Below, piece by piece: positions 27,436-35,795 of a stretch of 64,000 nt of DNA (position 1 is the stretch's first letter; each line of letters opens with the position of its first letter). The stretch covers positions 1 through 64,000 of the forward strand of contig NZ_JADEVV010000012.1 in the NCBI RefSeq assembly GCF_015207985.1, written 5' to 3'. The stretch comes from Synechocystis salina LEGE 00031. Its GTDB lineage: Bacteria > Cyanobacteriota > Cyanobacteriia > Cyanobacteriales > Microcystaceae. Under the pieces are notes generated by a model. That model worked only from the letters and a program-made list of their open reading frames with translations, ran no database searches and was not told the DNA's origin. Both the position numbers and the translations under genes were made by a program.

Positions 27436-27503
27436 GTTAAGTTTAACTTCAAGGCCACTCAGTTTTATTTTGATGAGTCGAGTTTAAATTGTATTTCGGC
27501 ATG
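27436..27503. repeat. Left copy of degenerate direct repeat flanking vapBC
   Basis: A small palindrome (GTTAA-GT-TTAAC at 27436-27447) is followed by a 50-bp stretch from 27451 that matches 28181-28230 at about 35 of 50 positions without gaps, with many of the differences being transitions. The other copy has a different palindrome at the same place. Confidence 0.5.
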
Positions 27504-27506
27504 TTT

Positions 27507-27902
27507 TTACCACGCCACTACTTCTAAATTTTCTATCGCCTGAAAGTGAGCATCCCTTGTTATTAAAATCATATTGTGTTGTAGTCCAAGGGCGGCAGTC
27601 CAAATATCATTCTCCGACAATGGACGACCTTTGAGTTTTAACTTATGCTTAACTTTGTCATATTACCAGACTGTTTCAGCGTCACAGGATAATACTGTGC
27701 CATTGGCAACTAATTTACTCACTCTTTCCAAATTGGCTTGGACTCTTCCGGATGTTCTGGCACCGTAACACAATTCACCAATGACAATACTTGGAATAAA
27801 AATTTCATTGGCTGTAACAAGCTTTTTCTTCACCATTATTTCATCCGCAAAAAGAGCAATAATGATATTTGTATCAAGCAAAAACTTACCATTGATCGAC
27901 AT
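27507..27902 (-). pseudogene. PIN-domain toxin (VapC) gene with in-frame stop
   Basis: From the ATG at 27902 the frame encodes a PIN N-terminus (GKFLLDTNIIIALFADE; FIPSIVIGELCYGA) through residue about 79, then TAA at 27665-27663. Reading on in the same frame gives the rest of a normal VapC C-terminus: YDKVKHKLKLKGRPLSENDI, then WTAALGLQHNMILITRDAHF and ENLEVVAW, ending at a second stop at 27509-27507. The third and fourth acidic positions of the active site (in ENDIW and TRD) lie after the premature stop, so the truncated product should be inactive. A single-codon lesion is the simplest explanation. It overlaps the antitoxin gene by 17 nt. Confidence 0.8.
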
Positions 27903-28068
27903 CAATCTGTCCACAATCTTGTTTAATAGCTTGACACATTAACTGAAGATCTTCGGCGTTAATAGAGCCAGCAAAATGTAACAATTGTTGTCCTGGTGTT
28001 CCTTGAATTTGTGTTTCTTTTAGTCTTTGAACAAATTCCACTACCTGCCATTGCAAATGCTGAGGCAT
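27886..28068 (-). CDS. Antitoxin of VapB/DUF2281-like type
   Basis: A 60-residue protein starting MPQHLQWQVVEFVQRLKE, the usual N-terminus of small cyanobacterial antitoxins paired with PIN toxins, followed by GQQLLHFAGSINAEDLQLM and QAIKQDCGQIDVDQW. It appears complete although its toxin partner is interrupted. It overlaps the toxin reading frame, as expected for a coupled pair. Confidence 0.75.
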   Translation of the reverse strand: MPQHLQWQVVEFVQRLKETQIQGTPGQQLLHFAGSINAEDLQLMCQAIKQDCGQIDVDQW

Positions 28069-28160
28069 AGCCCTTAATTATTTGATAACTTCTTCTGTAA
28101 TTAGGGTCTCCATAAACTTACTCTTATAGGATACTCAAAACATTTCCCTGTAATCCACTA

Positions 28161-28236
28161 GTAATGCCTTGGCATTACTCAAGACTATTCAGTTTTGCTC
28201 TGATGGGTCTAATTAAAACTTGATCTCAGCAATATT
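28161..28236. repeat. Right copy of degenerate direct repeat flanking vapBC, with perfect palindrome
   Basis: The palindrome GTAATGCC-TT-GGCATTAC occupies 28161-28178. The following stretch from 28181 aligns with 27451-27500 (about 70 percent identity). The palindrome is in the same relative position as the unrelated palindrome of the left copy. Confidence 0.5.
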
Positions 28237-28301
28237 GAAAATTAGTTTAATCATGCTGGTCAACCATGATTCTAGCAAGGATTCCTCCCCAAACTGAGAA
28301 C

Positions 28302-28332
28302 CCCCGAAAAGCTTACCAGAGAAGCCTCGGGG
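28302..28332 (-). terminator. Hairpin at the 3' end of nhaS3
   Basis: CCCCGA (28302-28307) pairs with TCGGGG (28327-28332), with additional inner pairing of GCTT and AAGC. It lies 46 bp past the nhaS3 stop on the minus strand. There is no clear U-tract, so it may be a 3' stability structure rather than an intrinsic terminator. Confidence 0.45.
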
Positions 28333-28377
28333 ATAAAAATAAATCTAGGATAAATCTGGGTTGCGATTAATTATTAA

Positions 28378-29763
28378 TTACTCTGGAGTGGGAACCGGCT
28401 TTTCCTGAGCTTCCTCCTTTTTAGCCCCTTCAAATACAGCCCGTAGCCAAGGGGGAGCCACAAACGTAGTAACAATGACCATCACAATAATGGCGGCATC
28501 GGTGGCCGGATCCAAAGCTCCACTGGCGGCCCCTACCCCAGCAAAAACTAGACCAACTTCTCCCCGGGGAATCATACCCACCCCGATCGCCAATTTGTTC
28601 AATTCCGACTTACCAAACAGGGTGAAACCAGTAACCACCTTACCCACGATCGCCACCACAATTAAAAAGGCGGCAATAATCAAACCCTCTCGGTTAGCAG
28701 GCACAGCGGGGTTGAGCACACTGACATCCGTCTTAGCCCCCACACAGACAAAAAATACTGGCACGAAAAAGTCCGCCAGGGGCAAAATTTGTTCTTCCAA
28801 ATCTTCCCGCTTTTCCGTTTCAGCCAGGATTAACCCCGCCGCGAAGGAACCCAAAATCGCCTCTAACTGGACAATTTGGGCAATGTAGGAAAGCACAAAT
28901 GCCACACAAATGGATACCAGAAGCAACTGACCCCTGGTTTTCATGCGGTTGACTAGGCTGACATAGAAGGGACTGAGCAGGCGACCAATTAAAATCGAAC
29001 CCACCACAAAACCGGTGGCACTAAGGATTAAGTAGATGATATTGCTGATTTGGATTTCCCCAGTTTTTACCAAGCTACCCACCACCGCCAGCACAATAAT
29101 GCCGAGGATATCGTCCAACACTGCTGCCCCAATAATGATCTGGCCTTCATTGGAACTTAGGCGGTTAATCTCCGCTAATACCTTTGCAGTGATACCAATA
29201 CTAGTGGCCGTTAGGGCTGCCCCGGCAAAAATTGCTGGAATGGCCGCCACCCCAAAAATGGTCATCAGGCCAATGGTGCCTAAACTGAAGGGAGTTACTA
29301 CCCCCACCACTGCCACGATCGCCGCCTGGGGCCCCATCCGAATCAGTTCCTTGAGGTTAGACTCCAAACCAATTTCGAATAGGAGAATAATGACCCCCAA
29401 CTCAGAAATGACCGAGATTACCTCACTCTGGGCACTGAAGACCGATGCGGCCGCTTCTGGGGATAAATCTGCCGACCCCATCAACAGTTGAATAACCAGG
29501 GAATCTTCGGGGGCCAGGCCTCCTTCGGGAAATAACAATAGTTTCAGGGCAGAAACCCCCACTAACACGCCCCCCACCAATTCTCCTAGCACTGGCGGCA
29601 GATTGAGTCGGAGACAAACTTCCCCGCCCAACTTGCTAGCAAAATAGACTACCACCAGGCTGAGGAGCACCCCGGCCAATACCAATGGAGCTATTTCCGT
29701 TTCTGTTTCTACGGCGGTGGCAATCATTGGCCACAGGGGAGGGAGCAATGGGTTCATAAACAT
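28378..29763 (-). CDS. nhaS3: Na+/H+ antiporter, CPA2 family (NhaS3)
   Basis: A 461-residue protein with about 12 membrane helices and a short charged C-terminus (EGAKKEEAQEKPVPTPE). The CPA2 core is visible: LGVIILLFEIGLESNL, GAALTATSIGITAKVLAE, and the ion-binding aspartates in GAAVLDDILGIIVLA. Its length equals my recollection of PCC 6803 NhaS3, an essential thylakoid antiporter. An ATG two codons in (29757) is an alternative start. It is monocistronic, with 343 bp to the upstream anti-sigma gene. Confidence 0.92.
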   Translation of the reverse strand: MFMNPLLPPLWPMIATAVETETEIAPLVLAGVLLSLVVVYFASKLGGEVCLRLNLPPVLGELVGGVLVGVSALKLLLFPEGGLAPEDSLVIQLLMGSADLSPEAAASVFSAQSEVISVISELGVIILLFEIGLESNLKELIRMGPQAAIVAVVGVVTPFSLGTIGLMTIFGVAAIPAIFAGAALTATSIGITAKVLAEINRLSSNEGQIIIGAAVLDDILGIIVLAVVGSLVKTGEIQISNIIYLILSATGFVVGSILIGRLLSPFYVSLVNRMKTRGQLLLVSICVAFVLSYIAQIVQLEAILGSFAAGLILAETEKREDLEEQILPLADFFVPVFFVCVGAKTDVSVLNPAVPANREGLIIAAFLIVVAIVGKVVTGFTLFGKSELNKLAIGVGMIPRGEVGLVFAGVGAASGALDPATDAAIIVMVIVTTFVAPPWLRAVFEGAKKEEAQEKPVPTPE

Positions 29764-30106
29764 TTACATTGGATGTCATCTCTAAGCAGGATAAGGCAAA
29801 AGCTCCCCAATTTTTAGTGGCGTAGGACTCTGAAAATATAATCCAAACCATTCATTAAGATAGATATTTTCACTCCAGACCAGGGGCAAAGGTCAATAGA
29901 AGTTACCATTAACTATAATTCTTGCTTTTGAAATTCATCTGAAAAATTGAGGTGTCGCAGTTAAATACCCCCCTTGTTTGAGTACGGATTTTAGTAGACT
30001 GACTTAGCACGATAATCCTATCCTTAAATTTGTTTAAGTCTAGAAATAAAGAGGCTGATAAAAGGCTGCGAGGCAAGCGATTTTAGTTTTGCCAAATGCC
30101 CTCACT
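29764..30106. other. 343-bp intergenic region upstream of nhaS3
   Basis: AT-rich and non-coding in all frames as far as I can see. It should contain the nhaS3 promoter and the 3' end of the sigma/anti-sigma transcript. A short perfect inverted repeat CTTAAA-TTTG-TTTAAG lies near 30025-30040 and may be an operator, with no factor identified. Confidence 0.5.
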
Positions 30107-30910
30107 TCAAGATTGGAAAGGCATTTGCTGGCCCTGGATCACCATTTCCCCCCGGGGTTGACGAAGAGAGCCTTCTTTTTCCTCGGTGACCATCACTTCC
30201 GAGGCGGAAAACCATTTTTCAAAAGGAATCTCTAGCAAAACTTCCCCTTGGGCATTGGGTAGAAAGGAACGACATGGTACTTTTTTGCCATCGATCACAG
30301 CCCAAAGTTGATAAAATTTGCCATCCGTAGTCGGGGGGACATCCTTCAGCACTAGTAGGGCAGAAGCACTTTCCGCCCCCACAATTAAACTGCCTGTGGC
30401 CTGGGATGTGGCCTGGGTGGCCCGCAGGGTCAAAAAGTTTTGGTTCGGTTCCTGGAGAAGGTTGACAACCTGGCGATAGGTCGATAATTGTTGGGTTTGT
30501 TGTTGGTCCCCCTGGGAATCAAGCACCTGTTGCAATGTCTGATTAGTTTGCTCAATGGTGGCTAGCTGTTGATGTAGTCGATAATTTTGCCAGCTTAAAC
30601 CGGCGATCGCCGTGGCTAGTAAACCGCCCAAAGCAATTTTTCCCCAGGGAAACTTGGGGGTGGATTTAATTACTGATGGAGAAAACTGATTAACCGGAGA
30701 TGGGGAAAGTAATAGGGGAGGGGGGACGTCGGCGGAAGATAGTCCCAAGGGCAAAAGGTTGAGGGTGGCCCGCAGTTGCTCAACTTCTTGTACTAAAGCC
30801 GGATTTTGACTTAACATTTCTTCCACCTGGGCCTGCTCCGCTGGGGTTAAATCTTCTAGCACATAGCCCGCCAATAATTCCTGCACGGCGATCGGGTTTA
30901 GGGATTCCAT
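30107..30910 (-). CDS. Anti-sigma factor, RskA/anti-sigma-K type
   Basis: A 267-residue single-pass membrane protein. The N-terminal cytoplasmic part (ELLAGYVLEDLTPAEQAQVE) is the sigma-binding domain, without a zinc-binding HxxxCxxC. One membrane helix follows at about residues 90-108, then a Gln-rich coiled region and an extracytoplasmic RskA-like domain (SALLVLKDVPPTTDGKFYQL). The frame opens earlier with a TTG at 30925, but the ATG at 30910 has a GGAG at good distance and starts 4 nt after the sigI stop. Family knowledge: RskA proteins hold ECF sigma factors inactive and can be redox-controlled. Confidence 0.85.
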   Translation of the reverse strand: MESLNPIAVQELLAGYVLEDLTPAEQAQVEEMLSQNPALVQEVEQLRATLNLLPLGLSSADVPPPLLLSPSPVNQFSPSVIKSTPKFPWGKIALGGLLATAIAGLSWQNYRLHQQLATIEQTNQTLQQVLDSQGDQQQTQQLSTYRQVVNLLQEPNQNFLTLRATQATSQATGSLIVGAESASALLVLKDVPPTTDGKFYQLWAVIDGKKVPCRSFLPNAQGEVLLEIPFEKWFSASEVMVTEEKEGSLRQPRGEMVIQGQQMPFQS

Positions 30911-30914
30911 CGGT

Positions 30915-31472
30915 TCACTCCACAAGATCCTGTAATAAATTTTTCAGCTTTAATAACCCCTGACGAGAACGACTTTTAACCGTACCGAGGGGAATGGCCA
31001 ATTTTTGGGTAATTTCTGACTGACTCAGCCCTTCATAGTAAGCCAGCTCCAACACCTGCCGTTGGTTAGGGGGCAAGGTCTCCAAAGCGGACGCTACCCG
31101 TTGGGACATCTCAGACAAAGCAGCGTTTTCCATGGGTAAATTGGGAACATTCGTTAAATGGTTGTGTTGACAAGCTTTTAAAAGCCGCCCCCGACTCTGA
31201 CCTTGGCGAATTCGGTTCAGGGCCCGGGAACGGGTGAGGGTCAGCAAAAAATTGAGTAGATTTCCTCGTTGGGGGTTATAGGGAGTAGTGGTTTCTAAGC
31301 CAAGGAAAATTTCCTGGGTTAAATCCTCCGCATCCTGGGAGCGTTGCAGTATCCGCAGAGCTAAACGATAAACCACTGCACCGTAGCGGTTATAGAGAAT
31401 TCCGAGGGCCAAGGAATCTCCCCGTTGCGCCGCCGCCATAATTTCTCCGTCATCCTGCACCACAACTTGCAT
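30915..31472 (-). CDS. sigI: ECF sigma factor (group 4, SigI-like)
   Basis: A 185-residue sigma factor with only regions 2 and 4. Region 2: LGILYNRYGAVVYRLALRIL and DAEDLTQEIFLGL. Region 4: LPPNQRQVLELAYYEGLSQS and the helix-turn-helix LAIPLGTVKSRSRQG. It lies between the CcdA-like gene (ATG 1 nt after that stop) and the anti-sigma gene, all on the minus strand, so it is probably transcribed with both. I recall this as sigI of PCC 6803. Confidence 0.92.
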   Translation of the reverse strand: MQVVVQDDGEIMAAAQRGDSLALGILYNRYGAVVYRLALRILQRSQDAEDLTQEIFLGLETTTPYNPQRGNLLNFLLTLTRSRALNRIRQGQSRGRLLKACQHNHLTNVPNLPMENAALSEMSQRVASALETLPPNQRQVLELAYYEGLSQSEITQKLAIPLGTVKSRSRQGLLKLKNLLQDLVE

Positions 31473-31473
31473 A

Positions 31474-32301
31474 TTAGAAAAACCAACCCAGTCCCGTGAG
31501 CAGATAATATCCCCCCGCCAACATCAGGAATGCACTACCAAGTCCCGTAACCCAGTAGGAGTGTTTTAATAAAGTCCGGCTCTGTTTGATCAGACCAGTG
31601 AACAAGCTAGCTAGGAAAATAACGGCGGTGTAACCCAGAGCATAGAAAACCATGGTCACCACACTTAGGCTCTGGGAACCGGTGGCAGAAGCAGCGGCCA
31701 ACACGGCAAATAATACCGGACTGGCACAGGGAGAACTCACCAAAGCAAAGGTCATGCCCACCCCTAGGGGCCCGGCCACGGGCAAACTAATTTGGGTCCG
31801 GGGTAAGGGTAAGTGGATTAGCCCAGCAAAACTTAATCCCATGGCCAGAATAATGGTCCCGATCGCCAAATGGACGTAACCCTTGAAATCCACAATAACG
31901 GCGCTGGCAAAGGCGGAAACTAAGCCAAATAAGCTGAGCACAATCACCGTACCCAAGACAAATAAACTAGCTTTGACCAGGGCTTGGCGGCGGGAAGTGA
32001 CTTGGAGAGTGCCAATATAGCTCAGATTCACTGGCAACAAAGCCAAAATACAGGGGGAAAAACTAGCTAGCAGTCCCCCGAAAAAAGCCAGGGGTAACAA
32101 TATCAGGGGATTACTAGTATTTTGCTGGTCAAACCATTGCTGGTAATGATTTTCAACGGCGGCAATGAAATGATCCAACCCTGCTGTCAGGGGCCCCCAT
32201 TGATGGATGAGCACAACTAAGGACAGGGCCCCAAGAAATAAAATCAGACAAAACGTCCAGGGGGCCGTGGGGGAAAAGTAACGACGGGCACGGTTTAACA
32301 T
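31474..32301 (-). CDS. CcdA/DsbD-like transmembrane thiol-redox carrier
   Basis: A 275-residue membrane protein. The hallmark proline/cysteine turns are present: GLLASFSPCILALLPVNLSY and ALVSSPCASPVLFAVLAAA, with one cysteine in each inverted half, as in CcdA and DsbD-beta. About seven helices follow an N-terminal anchor. This family carries electrons from cytoplasmic thioredoxin across the membrane to periplasmic or lumenal thiol proteins. The likely partner is the thioredoxin-like protein encoded next upstream. Confidence 0.88.
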   Translation of the reverse strand: MLNRARRYFSPTAPWTFCLILFLGALSLVVLIHQWGPLTAGLDHFIAAVENHYQQWFDQQNTSNPLILLPLAFFGGLLASFSPCILALLPVNLSYIGTLQVTSRRQALVKASLFVLGTVIVLSLFGLVSAFASAVIVDFKGYVHLAIGTIILAMGLSFAGLIHLPLPRTQISLPVAGPLGVGMTFALVSSPCASPVLFAVLAAASATGSQSLSVVTMVFYALGYTAVIFLASLFTGLIKQSRTLLKHSYWVTGLGSAFLMLAGGYYLLTGLGWFF

Positions 32302-32446
32302 GGCGATTCCAGAATTTGGTTATCAAGGAGCAAAGCAGAGGCCGGCCAAACCAACTTCGCCCCCGGTGGAGAGGAAATATTTTTGCGAAGCTCCTAAAGT
32401 TGCTAGAGCTTAAGTGATCCTAGGTCGGAAAACGGGTAAAGTTACG

Positions 32447-32486
32447 CCAAAAGAAAGGAGGGCATTTAAAGATTAACGCCCTCGGC
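32447..32486 (-). terminator. Rho-independent terminator after the thioredoxin-like gene
   Basis: Reading the minus strand after the stop at 32492, GAGGGC and GCCCTC (32458-32463 and 32478-32483) form a stem with a 14-nt loop, followed by CTTTCTTTT. It would separate the thioredoxin-like transcript from ccdA, or act as an attenuator. Confidence 0.6.
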
Positions 32487-32491
32487 ATCGA

Positions 32492-32980
32492 CTATTTTTT
32501 TGCCATTCTGGAGATTGCCCCATCAATTACCTTGGTGTAGTCCGAGGCATTGGCATTTTTACGAAATTGTTGAATAACCATGCCGGTGGCGGGATCGATG
32601 ATGGCGACGGTGGCGGTTTGGGTCTTATTGGCATCAAAGAAAGTCGTGAGCCCCAACTGCTTGGCTTTGGTTTCGGCCATTTTTGTCGTGTTTTTGTCCG
32701 AGACATCCAGTACCACAAAATTCACTTTTCCCTGGTACTGCTTCTTCAATTGGCTAAGGGTAGGGGCAATGGTCTGACAACCGGGGCACCAAGTGGCATA
32801 GATATCCACCACCACTGGTTTGCCTTGGAGGGAAGGAGCTAGGGGTTTGGGGGCCTGGGTCTGCATCATTTGGGCAACGCTGACCTGGGGAGAGGAAAGG
32901 CTCACCGAAGCCATACCAAGGGCACCACCAAGGAAGGCGATCGCCAAAGTAGAAGTTAAAAAGGATGGGGCAGTTTGCAC
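32492..32980 (-). CDS. Exported TlpA/thioredoxin-like protein
   Basis: A 162-residue protein. It starts at GTG with GAGGAA 6-7 nt before it. Residues about 1-36 form a signal peptide or membrane anchor (LAIAFLGGALGMASVSL). The thioredoxin fold follows, with VVVDIYATWCPGCQTIAPTL carrying the active-site CPGC, and the cis-Pro region VAIIDPATGMVI. CPGC is less usual than CGPC or CPPC. It is likely to be a lumenal or periplasmic thiol reductant fed by the CcdA-like protein. The 190 bp between the two genes include a terminator. Confidence 0.87.
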   Translation of the reverse strand: MQTAPSFLTSTLAIAFLGGALGMASVSLSSPQVSVAQMMQTQAPKPLAPSLQGKPVVVDIYATWCPGCQTIAPTLSQLKKQYQGKVNFVVLDVSDKNTTKMAETKAKQLGLTTFFDANKTQTATVAIIDPATGMVIQQFRKNANASDYTKVIDGAISRMAKK

Positions 32981-33073
32981 AGAAAGTTCCTCAATGTAAG
33001 GTTCACTTTCTATACACGTCTGACCCGGCTTTTGGATTTAATTTAATTTCAGAATTTCACCAACTAGATTTAA

Positions 33074-33874
33074 TTAACCGAAACGACCACTGACATAATC
33101 CCGTGTGGACTCCTGCATCGGATTTTGAAAAATTTCTTCCGTGGGGCCATACTCCACTAGGCTGCCGACCTTAGCACCCCTGTCCACTGATTCCACATTG
33201 AAAAAGGCAGTATAGTCCGAAACTCGGGAAGCCTGTTGCATATTGTGGGTCACAATCACAATGGTGAATTGCTCTTTTAGCTCGTGCATTAAGCCTTCTA
33301 TTTTCAGTGTGGAAATGGGGTCGAGGGCAGAACAGGGTTCATCCATTAAAATTACTTCCGGCTGAACGGCGATCGCCCGGGCAATGCAAAGCCTTTGTTG
33401 TTGCCCACCGGAAAGGGAAAAGCCACTGGCCTTTAATTTATCCTTCACCTCGTCCCAGAGGGCCGCCCGTCGCAGGGAAGTTTCCACCAGTTCGTCCATG
33501 TCCCCTTGAAAGTTGTTGAGCCTTGCGCCCCAAGCAATGTTTTCGTAAATGGATTTGGGAAAAGGATTGGCCTTTTGGAACACCATGCCAATGGAACAAC
33601 GTAAACCCACCGGGTCCACTGTGGGAGCATAAATATCCGCACCATGGTAGGTAATGCGTCCCTCCACCCTGGCGATCGCCACCAGGTCATTCATGCGGTT
33701 GAAACAACGGAGCATGGTGCTCTTGCCGCAACCGGAGGGGCCAATGAAGGCCACTACTCGCCTTTCGGGAATGGCAATATTACAGTTTTTGACTGCCAGG
33801 TGGGAGCCATAGTAAACGTTAACACCCTGGGCTTCTAACACCCCCTTGGTGGCCACGCCATTGGAAACTACCAT
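33074..33874 (-). CDS. pstB: Phosphate ABC transporter ATP-binding protein (second copy)
   Basis: A 266-residue ATPase of the high-affinity phosphate importer. Walker [10 protein letters not shown] is near residues 43-51, the signature [16 protein letters not shown] near 155-170, Walker [14 protein letters not shown] near 174-186 and the switch His in VTHNMQQA. It is paralogous to the preceding pstB, with complete identity over a 35-residue block around the signature. It is the last gene of the cluster and lies 152 bp after the first pstB. Confidence 0.95.
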   Translation of the reverse strand: MVVSNGVATKGVLEAQGVNVYYGSHLAVKNCNIAIPERRVVAFIGPSGCGKSTMLRCFNRMNDLVAIARVEGRITYHGADIYAPTVDPVGLRCSIGMVFQKANPFPKSIYENIAWGARLNNFQGDMDELVETSLRRAALWDEVKDKLKASGFSLSGGQQQRLCIARAIAVQPEVILMDEPCSALDPISTLKIEGLMHELKEQFTIVIVTHNMQQASRVSDYTAFFNVESVDRGAKVGSLVEYGPTEEIFQNPMQESTRDYVSGRFG

Positions 33875-34026
33875 AACTAATGTCCTCTTTAAGATTTAAA
33901 AATAATTGGTTGCTAATAACAGAGAGGTTTGGGCAGTTCTAAAGCCCCAAGCTTTTAAAGTTTGACTGAGTGAAGCGCCCAACTTGCGATGGAGGTAAAA
34001 TCTACCAATAAAGGGGAGCAGACAAT

Positions 34027-34836
34027 TTAACCAAAGCGACCACTAACATAATCCTTGGTCTCCTGCTCTTGGGGATCGCCAAATACTTTCCCCGTTTGGT
34101 CAAATTCCACTAGGTAGCCCACTTTGTTACCTTTTTCCGTGGCTTCAGCATTGTAAAAGGCAGTATAGTCTGCCACCCTGGTGGCCTGTTGCATGTTGTG
34201 GGTAACGATGATGATGGTGTAGTTCTGCTTCAGCTCATTCATCAACTCTTCCACCTTGAGGGTGGAAATGGGGTCCAGGGCAGAACAGGGTTCATCCATT
34301 AGCAGCACTTCTGGTTGCATGGCGATCGCCCGGGCAATGCAGAGGCGTTGTTGCTGACCACCGGAAAGGGAAAAGCCACTGGCTTTTAATTTATCCTTCA
34401 CCTCATCCCAGAGGGCCGCCCGCCGCAGAGAATCTTCAGCCAATTCTTCTAAATTGCCTTTGTAGCCATTCACCCTAGCGCCATAAACCACGTTGTCAAA
34501 AATAGTTTTGGGAAAAGGGTTGGGCTTTTGGAACACCATGCCAATGTTCTTGCGCACCGCCGTGACGTCAATGTCAGGGGCATAGAGGTCTTGGTTGTGG
34601 TAGCAAACCTTGCCCTCTAAACGGAAACTTTCAATCAGGTCATTGAGACGATTAAAGCAACGCAGAATGGTACTTTTACCGCATCCAGAGGGGCCAATGA
34701 AAGCAGTAATTTTATTTTTGGGAATGGCCATAGAAACATTCCGCACTGCCCGGTGACTACCGTAATAAACATCAAGGTTTTGAACAGTAAACACAGGCAG
34801 ACTGTGTGTTAATAACTTGTCGGGGGATTCATTCAT
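34027..34836 (-). CDS. pstB: Phosphate ABC transporter ATP-binding protein (first copy)
   Basis: A 269-residue PstB with Walker [10 protein letters not shown], signature [16 protein letters not shown] and Walker [14 protein letters not shown]. It follows pstA by 25 bp. Two tandem pstB genes in one pst cluster are known from Synechocystis. Whether both serve the same permease cannot be told from the sequence. Confidence 0.95.
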   Translation of the reverse strand: MNESPDKLLTHSLPVFTVQNLDVYYGSHRAVRNVSMAIPKNKITAFIGPSGCGKSTILRCFNRLNDLIESFRLEGKVCYHNQDLYAPDIDVTAVRKNIGMVFQKPNPFPKTIFDNVVYGARVNGYKGNLEELAEDSLRRAALWDEVKDKLKASGFSLSGGQQQRLCIARAIAMQPEVLLMDEPCSALDPISTLKVEELMNELKQNYTIIIVTHNMQQATRVADYTAFYNAEATEKGNKVGYLVEFDQTGKVFGDPQEQETKDYVSGRFG

Positions 34837-34861
34837 GGTGGATTCCTAATTTAATCAGTAT

Positions 34862-35725
34862 CTAATAAGCCTTCTTCCGAGTAAAGAACCGTGCTGTGAT
34901 GTTGGTAATCAGCACCAAAAACACCAGCAATAACGAGGCCGCCCAGGCCAGTTCCTGCTGGGATTTGTAGGGCACCGAGGCAAAGTTATAAACCAATACA
35001 GCGAGGGTGGCGATGGGTTCCTTTAATCCCCGGGGCCAGAAGTTGGAATACAGAGCAGTGAAAATCAATGGCGCTGTTTCTCCGGCCGCCCTGGCGATCG
35101 CCAACGTTACCCCGGTAATGATGGAGGAGAGGGCCGCAGGCAAAACCACAAACAAAACCGTTTGATAGCGGTAGGCTCCCACCCCTAGGGCCGCCCAACG
35201 AATTTCCTGGGGCACAATTTGCAACGCCTCGTCCGTGGTACGGATAATGGTGGGTAACATCAACACCGCTAGGGCCACTCCCCCGGCAATAGCAGAAAAA
35301 CCAAATAAACGAGAAGCTACCAGAGCACCGTAGGCAAATACCCCCGCAATAATGGAGGGAATACCGCTCAACAGGTTAGTGGCAAAACGCACCGCCCTGG
35401 CAATTTGGTTGTCACCACTGAATTCTGAAAGGTAGACAGCACTCAACACCCCAATGGGCACGGAAATTACCGTGGCGATCGCCACCACTATGAAAGTCCC
35501 GATGATGGCATTGCCCACCCCGCCACCGCTTAAACCAGGGGCCGGAGGCAGTTTCACAAAGAGGTTTAAGTTGATGCTACGGAAACCCTGGATAGCGACA
35601 AAAATCAACACCGCGAACAGGGGAATAACGGTGGCCAATAGACAAGCCCCCGATATGGCGGTCATGGAGTTACCAAAGAGGGTTCTCAGGTCAGACTTTT
35701 TCTTTTTGAGATTAACGGCGGTCAT
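34862..35725 (-). CDS. pstA: Phosphate ABC transporter permease PstA
   Basis: A 287-residue inner-membrane subunit with six helices. It starts MTAVNLKKKKSDLRTLFGNS. The permease coupling (EAA) loop appears as QIVPQEIRWAALGVGAYRYQ. It pairs with PstC to form the phosphate channel. Spacing to pstC is 70 bp and to pstB 25 bp, in line with one operon. Confidence 0.95.
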   Translation of the reverse strand: MTAVNLKKKKSDLRTLFGNSMTAISGACLLATVIPLFAVLIFVAIQGFRSINLNLFVKLPPAPGLSGGGVGNAIIGTFIVVAIATVISVPIGVLSAVYLSEFSGDNQIARAVRFATNLLSGIPSIIAGVFAYGALVASRLFGFSAIAGGVALAVLMLPTIIRTTDEALQIVPQEIRWAALGVGAYRYQTVLFVVLPAALSSIITGVTLAIARAAGETAPLIFTALYSNFWPRGLKEPIATLAVLVYNFASVPYKSQQELAWAASLLLVFLVLITNITARFFTRKKAY

Positions 35726-35795
35726 GGATTTGGGCGGCCAGGGCCGAAGGGAATAATCAAAACGGAATACTAAGCAAAAATAATTTCAGGTAAAA

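Larger units (their letters stand above)
27181..27506. other. 326-bp intergenic region with an orphan hairpin and a degenerate repeat
   Basis: No supportable coding frame. It contains the promoter side of the 26578 gene, a plus-strand hairpin with T-tract at 27356-27392, and the left copy of a degenerate direct repeat (27436-27503) that recurs on the other side of the vapBC locus. The base composition is AT-rich. Confidence 0.6.
28069..28377. other. 309-bp intergenic region with hairpins and a repeat copy
   Basis: No coding frame. It holds the right copy of the vapBC-flanking repeat (28161-28236), a perfect inverted repeat AATCATG/CATGATT around 28249-28271, and a hairpin at 28302-28332 downstream of nhaS3. 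Confidence 0.6.
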
